A stretch of 39,868 nt of DNA. Source: Caloramator sp. (GTDB taxonomy: Bacteria; Bacillota; Clostridia; Clostridiales; Caloramatoraceae). Below, one piece after another: positions 33,027 to 39,868 of the stretch. The stretch is from NCBI GenBank assembly GCA_026418935.1, contig JAOAAJ010000042.1:1-39868 (forward strand), read 5' to 3'. The stretch's first letter is position 1. Each line of letters opens with the position of its first letter. The translations under genes and the position numbers were made by a program. The notes beneath the pieces were generated by a model. That model was given only the letters and a program-made list of their open reading frames with translations. It ran no database searches and was not told where the DNA came from.

Positions 33027-34598
33027 TTATTTTTTCTTTGCAATCTCAATATTTACTTTTTTACCTTTTATAGTATTTTCGTTCATTATCTTCATTACTT
33101 CCTTTGCATACTCCCTTGGGACTTCAACAAATGAGAATTTGTCATATATATCTATACTTCCAATTAAATCCCCTGGTATTTTAACCTTATCTGCAAAGGC
33201 ACCAACAATATCTCTTGGGGATATCTTTTGATTTTTACCAATATTGATAAATAGTCTTGTCATTTCTCTATCCTGCTCTATTTCCTGTATGTCGTCATCA
33301 TATCTTTCGTCTAACTTCATGGTCATCTTTAAAAGTGCTGACGCAATATCTAATGAAGTATAGTCATCTCCTACTATCCTTTCAATTATGCCAACGTATC
33401 TTTCAAGCCCACCTTCATTTATTACCTCTTTAATGTTGTCTATTAAAGCTGAAATCTTTCTTTCCTCTACATCGTTTATTGTTGGAATCTTACCCATCTT
33501 AATCTTTGTTTTTGTATATCTTTGTATGTCCTTTAATTTATATATTTCTTTTCCTGATATAAAGGTATAGGCCTTTCCTTCTCTTCCTGCTCTTCCTGTT
33601 CTCCCTATTCTATGGACATAGTTTTCAATGTCCTGTGGAACATCATAGTTAAAAACCATCTCTACATTTTCAACATCTATACCTCTTGCTGCAACATCAG
33701 TTGCTACAAGTATTTCAATTAAACCATTTCTAAACTTTTGCATTACCTTGTCTCTCTGTATCTGTTTTAAATCTCCGTGAAGCCCATCTGCAAGATAACC
33801 TCTTGCCTGAAGGCTCATTGAAACTTCATCTACCTTCTTTTTTGTGTTACAGAATACTAAAGATAGTTTTGGATTATGTATATCTAAAAGTCTTGATAAA
33901 ACTTCTATTTTATCTGCCTCTCTTACCTCTATATAAATCTGTTCAATTGTTGGAACAGTAAGTTCTTTTTGAACTATTTTAACCATCTTAGGACTCTTTT
34001 GATATTTCTGTGTTAGTTCTAAAATTGGCTTTGGCATTGTTGCAGAGAAAAGAAGTGTTTGTCTTTCTTTTGGTGCACTGCTTAATATAAATTCAATATC
34101 CTCAATAAATCCCATATTTAGCATTTCATCTGCTTCATCAAGTACAATCATCCTTAGATTGTCTAATTTAATTGTTCCTCTATTTATATGGTCAATAACT
34201 CTACCTGGCGTACCTATTACAATATTTACACCCTTATTAAGTGCCTGTATTTGTCTCTCTATAGCCTGACCTCCATATATAGGAAGTGCAAATACTCCCT
34301 TTTTAAAGGAGGATAGTTTTTTTATCTCCTCGCTTACCTGTATTGCAAGTTCTCTTGTTGGACATAAAATTAATGCTTGTATTTGTTTCTTACTTGTGTC
34401 TATTCTCTCTATAACAGGTATTGAAAAGGCAGCTGTCTTTCCAGTTCCCGTTTGAGCTTGACCTATTACATCGTGACCTTCTAATACTATAGGAATTGCT
34501 TGGCTTTGTATAGGAGTTGCCTCTTCATATCCAAGATTTGCAATAGCCTTTAAAAGTTCCTTTGAAAGATTTAGTTCATTAAAATTTAATGTTGTCAT
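33027..34598 (-). CDS. DEAD-box RNA helicase with DbpA-like C-terminal RNA-binding domain
   Basis: 523-residue ATP-dependent RNA helicase of the CshA/DeaD/DbpA type. Q motif (ATPIQSQAIP), Walker A AQTGTGKT (48-55), PTRELA, GTPGR, DEAD box VLDEADEMLNMGF, SAT, and C-terminal ATDVAARGIDVENV and HRIGRTGRAGR are all present. The tail (about 445-523: RLFINIGKNQKISPRDIVGAF to VNIEIAKKK) is a DbpA-type RNA-binding domain that targets rRNA or structured RNA. Likely roles are ribosome assembly, RNA decay and cold adaptation. Has its own promoter. The structured zinc-ribbon leader just downstream suggests a functional pairing; that is inference. Confidence 0.94.
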   Translation of the reverse strand: MTTLNFNELNLSKELLKAIANLGYEEATPIQSQAIPIVLEGHDVIGQAQTGTGKTAAFSIPVIERIDTSKKQIQALILCPTRELAIQVSEEIKKLSSFKKGVFALPIYGGQAIERQIQALNKGVNIVIGTPGRVIDHINRGTIKLDNLRMIVLDEADEMLNMGFIEDIEFILSSAPKERQTLLFSATMPKPILELTQKYQKSPKMVKIVQKELTVPTIEQIYIEVREADKIEVLSRLLDIHNPKLSLVFCNTKKKVDEVSMSLQARGYLADGLHGDLKQIQRDKVMQKFRNGLIEILVATDVAARGIDVENVEMVFNYDVPQDIENYVHRIGRTGRAGREGKAYTFISGKEIYKLKDIQRYTKTKIKMGKIPTINDVEERKISALIDNIKEVINEGGLERYVGIIERIVGDDYTSLDIASALLKMTMKLDERYDDDIQEIEQDREMTRLFINIGKNQKISPRDIVGAFADKVKIPGDLIGSIDIYDKFSFVEVPREYAKEVMKIMNENTIKGKKVNIEIAKKK

Positions 34599-34622
34599 AC
34601 TTTACCACCTTTTATTTAGTTT

Positions 34623-34651
34623 AATATATTAATATTATGTGTTATTTTCAA
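34623..34651 (-). promoter_or_regulatory. Promoter of the DEAD-box helicase gene
   Basis: Minus-strand TTGAAA (34646-34651), 17-base spacer, TATATT (34623-34628); about 24 bases before the ATG. Confidence 0.65.
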
Positions 34652-34663
34652 AAAAAGCAACTC

Positions 34664-35797
34664 CTATTTAAAAATTTTTATAAATCTCATTATCCTTTCA
34701 GCTGTATCCTCTATCAAAATAGAGGCATTTTTCATAGATTCTTCTAAAGAAATTGGTCCATTTGTTATTGGGAATATAGCATCTACACCATAATTATATA
34801 TTTCTTCATAACCTTCTTCTAAAAGACCACAAATTACAATCACAGGTTTATTATATTTTTTAGATAATTTTGCAACTCCAAGTGGAACCTTTCCTGAAAG
34901 TGTTTGACCATCAATTTTCCCTTCACCAGTTATAACATAATCAGAATTTCTTATTACTTCATCTAATTTTAAAGTATCAATTAAAACATCTATTCCTTTT
35001 TTTAATTTACCATTTAAAAATATAAGTGCTCCTGCACCAAGTCCTCCAGCTGCCCCTCCACCTTTTATTTTACTTACATCAATTCCAAACTCCTCAAAGA
35101 CAATATCTGAAAAATTAATAATTGATTTTTCTAATAAATTTAAATCCTCTTCCTTCGCTCCCTTTTGTCTTGCATATACATAGGTAGCACCATTTTCTCC
35201 ATATAATGTATTTTCAACATCACAAGCCACCAAGAATTCACATTCATCTAATCTTTTATCTTTGTATTTTGCATCTATTGAAACTAAATTTAAAAGTTTA
35301 GCTCCTCCAAATCCAATGTCATTCCCATATTTATCTAAAAACTTATAACCGAGTGCCATTGCCATACCTACACCAGCATCGTTCGTTGCACTTCCACCTA
35401 TTCCAAGTATAAATTTTCTATACCCCATATCAAGTGCCCTTTTTATTAATTCTCCAGTACCATATGTTGTTGTATATAAAGGATTTTTCTCAACCTTCTT
35501 AAGAAGTGGTAATCCTGAAGCTGCTGCCATTTCAATAACCACAGTTTCCCCATCACCTAATACCCCAAAGTACGAATCAATATCCCTCATCAATGGGTCC
35601 TTAACCTTTGTTTTTATTATTTTTCCATTTGTATAATTTACTAATGCCTCTACAGTCCCCTCCCCTCCATCTGCTATAGGAACCTTGATAACTTCTACAT
35701 CTTTTTTTACACGTTTTAATCCTTTTTCAAAGGAATTTGCAGCATCCAAAGAAGATATACTTCCTTTAAATGAATCTATTGCAAGAATAAATTTCAC
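34664..35797 (-). CDS. garK: Glycerate kinase (type 1, GarK/GlxK family)
   Basis: About 377 residues. Phosphorylates D-glycerate. Starts VKFILAIDSFKGSISSLDAA and has the family blocks KVPIADGGEGTVEALV, GIGGSATNDAGVGMAMALGY and GGGAAGGLGAGALIFL plus DYVITGEGKIDGQTLSGKVP. Start is a GTG at 35795-35797 with AAAGGGGG upstream; the frame is open 12 codons further but that part has no family similarity. It is the last gene of the maltose PTS operon, 54 bases past the phospho-glucosidase gene with a hairpin between. No glyoxylate or serine-cycle gene is nearby, so the pathway is unclear. Confidence 0.9.
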   Translation of the reverse strand: MKFILAIDSFKGSISSLDAANSFEKGLKRVKKDVEVIKVPIADGGEGTVEALVNYTNGKIIKTKVKDPLMRDIDSYFGVLGDGETVVIEMAAASGLPLLKKVEKNPLYTTTYGTGELIKRALDMGYRKFILGIGGSATNDAGVGMAMALGYKFLDKYGNDIGFGGAKLLNLVSIDAKYKDKRLDECEFLVACDVENTLYGENGATYVYARQKGAKEEDLNLLEKSIINFSDIVFEEFGIDVSKIKGGGAAGGLGAGALIFLNGKLKKGIDVLIDTLKLDEVIRNSDYVITGEGKIDGQTLSGKVPLGVAKLSKKYNKPVIVICGLLEEGYEEIYNYGVDAIFPITNGPISLEESMKNASILIEDTAERIMRFIKIFK

Positions 35798-35826
35798 ACT
35801 TAATACCCCCTTTAATTTGAAATATA

Positions 35827-35848
35827 AGGGCATGGTATTCCATGCCCT
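35827..35848 (-). terminator. Intercistronic hairpin between phospho-glucosidase and glycerate kinase genes
   Basis: AGGGCATGG-TATT-CCATGCCCT, a 9-bp stem. The minus-strand tail is UUAUAUUUC, so termination would be partial; it may lower glycerate kinase expression or protect the upstream message. Confidence 0.55.
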
Positions 35849-35851
35849 CTA

Positions 35852-37174
35852 CTATTTTAATTCTGGCCAATAGCCTTTATTGGCCTCAATCAAAGCATCT
35901 AAAACTTCTCTTGCCTTCTTTGCTGATACTATAGTTCTATTTAACGTTAAAGCCTGAAGTGCCTTCTGATATGATTCTTCAAAGTATGCATCCACAGTTA
36001 ATTTTTCATAGGCCAACTGATTTTCAATAAGTCCTTTATAGAAGGTTGGTATCTTTCCAACAGCAAGTGGTCTTGGCCCATTTGATGTAACTACTGCTGC
36101 AACTTCTACCATTGCATCATCTGGTATATTTGATATTATACCATTATTTTCTACAATCACTATAAATATTTTATGTTTATTAAAGGCAATTGATTCTGCA
36201 AGTTCTATTATATACTCGCTATGTGCGTCATTGTGAACTAAGCTTGACCCCTTTGAAGTACCCTTTTCAATAACCTTCCTACACTCTTCAAAAACTCTCT
36301 TTTCCCTACCATCCATAACTTCATTTGCTCTTGTATAGTTAGGATTTAAATGTGCCACTTTATAATCTGGGTAGTAGTAATATTGTAAATATGTGTTTGG
36401 CAGATAATCTGGGAAATCAACCAACATATCCTTTACTATTGCATAGGTATCAAGCCAGGATTTATCTCTTTGTTCAGCATCTACTGGTTTAAAACCAGTT
36501 TCAAGAATTATTTCTTTTATTTTAGGTACTAAATCATTACCATCTTTATCATAAAGATGCGTAAACCAACCAAAATGATTAAGTCCAAAGTAAACCGGTT
36601 CAAATTCATTTGGATTCATATTTAGTAATCTTCCATAGGATCTTAATAAATTTACAGGTTGATCACATATGTTAAGTATTCTTTTATCCTCTGGGAATAC
36701 CCTTCTTAATGCTTCTGCTACAATTGCTGCAGGGTTTGTATAATTTAATATCCAAGCATCCTTAGAGTATTTTCTTATATCAATTATTGTATCTATCATA
36801 TCTCTAATTGATCTCATACCATATGCAAAGCCACCCGGCCCACAGGTTTCCTGACCTAATACACCTAAGGAAAGCGGAATTTTTTCATCCTTCTCCCTCA
36901 TTTTTAGGCCACCAGTTCTCATTTGAATAAATACAAAATCAACATCTTGATATGCTTCTTCAACCTTTGTTGTATAGCTGAATTCAAGCCCTTCATATTC
37001 TTCATTAAAAAGTATTTTAGCAAATTCGCCTATTGGTTTTTGTCTCTCTTCGTCAATATCAAATAGCACTAATTTTTTTAGTGGAAATCTGTCCTTCATT
37101 TTGCATAGGCTTTGAAGTAGCCCTGGTGTCCAAGTACTTCCACCACCTACAATTGTCAAATTAAATTTTTTCAT
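35852..37174 (-). CDS. glvA: 6-phospho-alpha-glucosidase (GH4, maltose-6'-phosphate hydrolase)
   Basis: 440-residue NAD(+)- and Mn-dependent family 4 glycosidase. NAD site TIVGGGSTWTPGLL, metal Cys in LGQETCGPGGFAYGMRSI, NYTNPAAIVAEALRR, GLNHFGWFTHL, and the C-terminal IEANKGYWPELK, all highly similar to Bacillus GlvA as I recall it. The stretch ICDQPVN corresponds to ICDMPVG in GlvA: the Asp typical of the alpha type is kept but Met is Gln. Beta-type enzymes have CN(V/I)P. Follows the PTS permease gene by 23 bases, with AAAAGGAGG before the ATG. Hydrolyses phospho-sugars made by the PTS. Confidence 0.92.
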   Translation of the reverse strand: MKKFNLTIVGGGSTWTPGLLQSLCKMKDRFPLKKLVLFDIDEERQKPIGEFAKILFNEEYEGLEFSYTTKVEEAYQDVDFVFIQMRTGGLKMREKDEKIPLSLGVLGQETCGPGGFAYGMRSIRDMIDTIIDIRKYSKDAWILNYTNPAAIVAEALRRVFPEDKRILNICDQPVNLLRSYGRLLNMNPNEFEPVYFGLNHFGWFTHLYDKDGNDLVPKIKEIILETGFKPVDAEQRDKSWLDTYAIVKDMLVDFPDYLPNTYLQYYYYPDYKVAHLNPNYTRANEVMDGREKRVFEECRKVIEKGTSKGSSLVHNDAHSEYIIELAESIAFNKHKIFIVIVENNGIISNIPDDAMVEVAAVVTSNGPRPLAVGKIPTFYKGLIENQLAYEKLTVDAYFEESYQKALQALTLNRTIVSAKKAREVLDALIEANKGYWPELK

Positions 37175-37197
37175 CGTTTTGCCTCCTTTTTTGTCCT

Positions 37198-38745
37198 TTA
37201 CATTTTCTTTAATGCCTTTGTTATTGAAACCTTTATATTAGATGCTGATGGTCCATAGATAACTTGTACATTATTTTCATTAGGCTTTATTATCCCTTTA
37301 GCTCCAGTCTTTTTAAGTTCTGCCTCATTTATTAAAGATGAATCCTTTACTGTTACTCTAAGTCTTGTAAAACAGTTATTTACAACTTCGATATTTGACT
37401 TTCCACCTAATGCATTTATTATTTGGACTGCTCTTTCATCTACAGATACCTGTTTTACGTCATCATCTTCTATATCTAAATCTTCTTCTCTTCCTGGAGT
37501 CTGTAAATTGAATTTTATTATTATAAATTTAAATATATAGTAATATGCAATTGCATATAGAATACCTATAAATAGAGTTATATACCACTTCGTATTAGGT
37601 TGCATCATACCAAATACTATAAGGTCAATTACTCCACCCTGTGTATTACCTATTGCCACTTTAAAAATATGGTTTAGCATAAATGACATACCACTTAGCA
37701 CAGAGTGAATTAAGAAAAGAACTGGTGCAACAAATAGGAATGAGAATTCAAGTGGTTCTGTAATTCCTGTTACAAGTGAAGCTAAAGCTCCTGTTAACAA
37801 TATACCCTTTACCTTATTTTTATGTTCTTCCTTTGCTGTATGGTACATAGCTAAGGCTGCTGCTGGGAGACCAAAAACCATTATTGGAATTTTGCCTTGT
37901 GCAAGGAACCTTGTAGCTTCTGTAGAAAAGTTTGTACTTCCTGCTGCAAGTTCTGCAAAATAAATGTTTAAAGCACCTGTCACAGTTTTACCTGCAACTT
38001 GAATTTCGCCACCAACAGGTGTAAATCTAAACATAGCATTTAATATATGGTGAAGACCAAAAGGAATTAATAATCTTTCTAATGCTCCAAATAAGAATGT
38101 TCCAAAATATCCAAGTTTAGCTATACCATATCCTATCGCCTGTATTCCATTTCCAATAGGTGGCCAAATTACTGGGAATATTAAACCTATAATCATAAAT
38201 ACAAATGTAGTTACAATTGGAACAAACCTTGTTCCTCCAAAGAAACCAATATAATCTGGAAGTTTTATGTTGTAATATTTATTATGAAGGGCTCCAACTA
38301 CCATACCAGTTAATATACCACCGAAAACACCAAGTTCTAATGTTTGTATGCCAAGAACCATTGCTTGTCCAGCTTGCTTCATCTTATCAGGTTCAACTAA
38401 CATTTTATTTGTTTTTAATACAAAATTTATTGCTACATTTAGAATTATGAATCCGACAAAACCTGAAAATCCAGCAATAGCAGGCTCATCATCTGCCAAT
38501 CCTATAGCCAAAGCTATTGCAAATAATACGGGTAAATTTGAAAATAATGTTCCAGTTATTGCTCTAATATACTGAATAAAGTTTTGAACTCCAGCTCCTT
38601 TTAACATAGGAAGCTTTGCTATAATGTTAGGATTTGAAAATGCAGCACTTAAACCTAAAAAAATACCTGCTGCTGAAATAAGTGCTATAGGAAGCATAAA
38701 TGCTTTTCCTAATTTTTGAAAGTAGTTATTTAACTTTTTGAGCAT
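37198..38745 (-). CDS. glvC: Alpha-glucoside (maltose) PTS permease, EIICB
   Basis: 515-residue fused PTS permease. EIIC with about eight to ten membrane helices (about 10-410; includes GLADDEPAIAGFSGF and GITEPLEFSFLFVAP), then a linker and an EIIB domain (about 435-515) with the phospho-cysteine in VNNCFTRLRVTV. No EIIA; a glucose-type EIIA must be supplied elsewhere, as for GlvC/MalB. Shares the maltose or alpha-glucoside clade by motif and by gene neighbours glvA and an RpiR regulator. ATG behind GAGGAGG. Divergently transcribed from the regulator. First gene of the PTS operon. Confidence 0.92.
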   Translation of the reverse strand: MLKKLNNYFQKLGKAFMLPIALISAAGIFLGLSAAFSNPNIIAKLPMLKGAGVQNFIQYIRAITGTLFSNLPVLFAIALAIGLADDEPAIAGFSGFVGFIILNVAINFVLKTNKMLVEPDKMKQAGQAMVLGIQTLELGVFGGILTGMVVGALHNKYYNIKLPDYIGFFGGTRFVPIVTTFVFMIIGLIFPVIWPPIGNGIQAIGYGIAKLGYFGTFLFGALERLLIPFGLHHILNAMFRFTPVGGEIQVAGKTVTGALNIYFAELAAGSTNFSTEATRFLAQGKIPIMVFGLPAAALAMYHTAKEEHKNKVKGILLTGALASLVTGITEPLEFSFLFVAPVLFLIHSVLSGMSFMLNHIFKVAIGNTQGGVIDLIVFGMMQPNTKWYITLFIGILYAIAYYYIFKFIIIKFNLQTPGREEDLDIEDDDVKQVSVDERAVQIINALGGKSNIEVVNNCFTRLRVTVKDSSLINEAELKKTGAKGIIKPNENNVQVIYGPSASNIKVSITKALKKM

Positions 38746-38952
38746 ATTTAAACCTCCTCTTGTTTATTTACTCACATTATAAATAATTCGCTTTGATTTT
38801 AAAATATATTTTGACAATATAGAAAATTAGTATATATGTTGTACAATTTTCAAAGTATGAATTTTTTTTCACACCTATATTCATTTTTTTGTATTTTTAT
38901 AGTATAGTAAACTTTGTTATAATTAAAGAAATAATTTTATAAAGGTGATAAT
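38746..38952. promoter_or_regulatory. Divergent control region of glvC and the RpiR regulator
   Basis: 207 bases, very AT-rich. Two inverted repeats are visible: GAAAATT...AATTTTC (38821-38827 with arm ending about 38850, 16-base spacing) and ATGAAT...ATTCAT around 38858-38885. They are candidates for the RpiR-family operator. Several -10-like TATAGT/TATAAT sequences occur on the plus strand before the regulator gene, none with a convincing -35. Confidence 0.4.
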
Positions 38953-39717
38953 ATGTTAAAAATCAAAGATATCGAAGCAATAAAATATAAATTAAACAAA
39001 AATGAAAATGAACTTTTAAAATATTTTCTTGATAACTCTGATAAGATAAAAAATATGACCATACAAGATGTAGCAAAAAATGCCTATACATCAACAGCAA
39101 GTATAGTACGTTTCTGTAAAAAATTGGGATATAGTGGTTTTTCTGAATTTAAAATTGCTATAATGTATTATTTTGAAGATAAAATAAAGGAGAACAACAA
39201 TTATGTTAGACTGAATAATTTTAAACATACAATTTTTGATGATATAGATCAAAGTAAAGCATTAATAAATGATGAAAAAATAAATTCTGTTTTGGATTTA
39301 ATATACAACTCAGGTAGAATCGATTTCTATGGAGAAGGTTCTTCAAGAATGATATGTATGGAAATGTCAAGAAAATTCCATATAATTGGTAAACCTTCGA
39401 ATTATTATGATGATACAAGTATGATGTATATTTCTGCTGCCTCCCTTAAACCGGATGACGTAGTTTTTGCCATTTCAATGTCTGGTGAAACAAACCAAAT
39501 ACTTAAGGCAGTTAATATAGCAAGAATGCGAAAGTGCAAAATTATTTCCCTCACAAATATAGGAGTAAATACATTATCTAAACTATCAGATATAAACCTT
39601 TATGTTTGTGCAAGCAATTTTACAATAGATGATATTAGCTTCATTTCCCGCATCCCTGCATTAACTTTAATGGAATATATTTATTTTGCGTATCTTAATA
39701 AATATAAAACAAAATAA
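38953..39717 (+). CDS. glvR: MurR/RpiR-family regulator (GlvR-like)
   Basis: 254 residues. N-terminal RpiR helix-turn-helix (about 1-75: YTSTASIVRFCKKLGYSGFSEFK) and a C-terminal SIS sugar-phosphate isomerase-like domain (about 105-245: DFYGEGSSRMICMEMSRKF, DVVFAISMSGETNQILKAV, ARMRKCKIISLTNIGVN). Members sense phospho-sugars; Bacillus GlvR activates glv genes. Here it is divergent from glvC-glvA, so maltose-6'-phosphate or a related ligand is likely; activator or repressor is not determinable. AAAGGTGATAAT before the ATG. The stop is followed by A/T-runs but no clear terminator. Confidence 0.9.
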   Translation: MLKIKDIEAIKYKLNKNENELLKYFLDNSDKIKNMTIQDVAKNAYTSTASIVRFCKKLGYSGFSEFKIAIMYYFEDKIKENNNYVRLNNFKHTIFDDIDQSKALINDEKINSVLDLIYNSGRIDFYGEGSSRMICMEMSRKFHIIGKPSNYYDDTSMMYISAASLKPDDVVFAISMSGETNQILKAVNIARMRKCKIISLTNIGVNTLSKLSDINLYVCASNFTIDDISFISRIPALTLMEYIYFAYLNKYKTK

Positions 39718-39792
39718 AAAAACAATGAATATTTTTTTTAAAACAGGGCATTACTAATAGTGTAAGGTAAGGGTATATAACAGTTGAGCTAA

Positions 39793-39830
39793 GACTTATA
39801 TATGCTCCCTGGCAGGGGTGTATATAGGTC
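39793..39830 (+). other. Long G-U-rich hairpin at window end
   Basis: The plus-strand RNA forms a 16-bp uninterrupted stem (39793-39808 with 39815-39830, six-base loop CTGGCA) with four G-U pairs. On the minus strand those would be A-C mismatches, so the structure favours a plus-strand transcript. The right arm TATATAGGTC recurs at 39843-39852. Element continues beyond the window; identity unknown. Confidence 0.45.
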
Positions 39831-39868
39831 GACCAAAGATTATATATAGGTCCATTTAGTTTCATCTA

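Noticed and set aside
38750-38810. Possible catabolite-responsive element (ATCAAAGCGAATTA on the minus strand) before glvC
   Set aside because: Only the AARCG half matches; TG and the right half fail the cre consensus.
39718-39868. Minus-strand frame of about 57 codons (MKLNGPIYNLW...) running into the end of glvR
   Set aside because: Antisense to a real gene end, no ribosome site visible, and overlapping the hairpin whose G-U pairs favour the other strand.

Overview
The window is AT-rich, densely packed and mostly transcribed from the minus strand. It looks like chromosome of an anaerobic, low-GC Firmicute of the class Clostridia. Supporting this are an electron-bifurcating NfnAB pair, a reverse-type rubrerythrin, an H-NOX chemoreceptor like those of anaerobic Thermoanaerobacter and Clostridium species, AGGAGG-type ribosome binding sites, many GTG/TTG starts and U-tailed intrinsic terminators. 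A moderately thermophilic Clostridiaceae (Caloramator-like) host is a guess from overall flavour only. There is no rRNA, tRNA, insertion sequence, prophage or CRISPR array.

Layout. (1) 1-642: the 5' two thirds or so of a YedE-type selenium/sulfur transporter gene. (2) 841-3092: nfnA-nfnB, NADH-dependent ferredoxin:NADP oxidoreductase. (3) 3295-9260: a seven-gene operon tsaE-tsaB-rimI-dipeptide epimerase-aroA-aroC-aroE, joining tRNA t6A synthesis, S18 acetylation and the shikimate pathway. (4) 9270-12537: an H-NOX chemoreceptor divergent from a tandem HD/HD-GYP protein. (5) 12564-14071: FMN riboswitch-controlled riboflavin transporter ribU and a Crp/Fnr regulator. (6) 14298-18322: DUF2294, tex, an amidohydrolase, and a separate DUF1294 membrane protein. 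(7) 18649-20234: a 22-residue basic peptide gene, rubrerythrin divergent from an FmdB zinc ribbon, and a heptad-repeat coiled-coil protein. (8) 20300-25516: a MacAB-like efflux system with its two-component system. (9) 25673-28333: a CbiMQO cobalt/nickel ECF transporter behind a structured attenuator leader. (10) 28362-30975: an ECF sigma factor and a membrane-anchored beta-propeller protein, with an ECF-type promoter in front. (11) 31044-34651: a GAF-GGDEF diguanylate cyclase, a 61-residue orphan protein, a DEAD-box helicase and a small zinc-ribbon gene with a self-complementary leader. (12) 34664-39717: a maltose/alpha-glucoside PTS operon (EIICB, GH4 phospho-alpha-glucosidase, glycerate kinase) divergent from an RpiR regulator. 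(13) 39718-39868: a structured, gene-free end.

The most interesting signals are in RNA leaders, not proteins. The cbiM leader starts with two small hairpins that share an ACGA loop core; the second overlaps a perfect terminator. The 53-residue zinc-ribbon gene has a leader segment able to pair with its whole Shine-Dalgarno region or with a nearer competing copy, next to a DEAD-box helicase, as expected of a temperature- or helicase-sensitive switch. The H-NOX domain keeps the distal-pocket Trp, Asn and Tyr that go with oxygen binding. The ECF sigma gene has a near-consensus ECF promoter 17 bases upstream of its start region. These are readings from sequence; nothing has been computed or searched.
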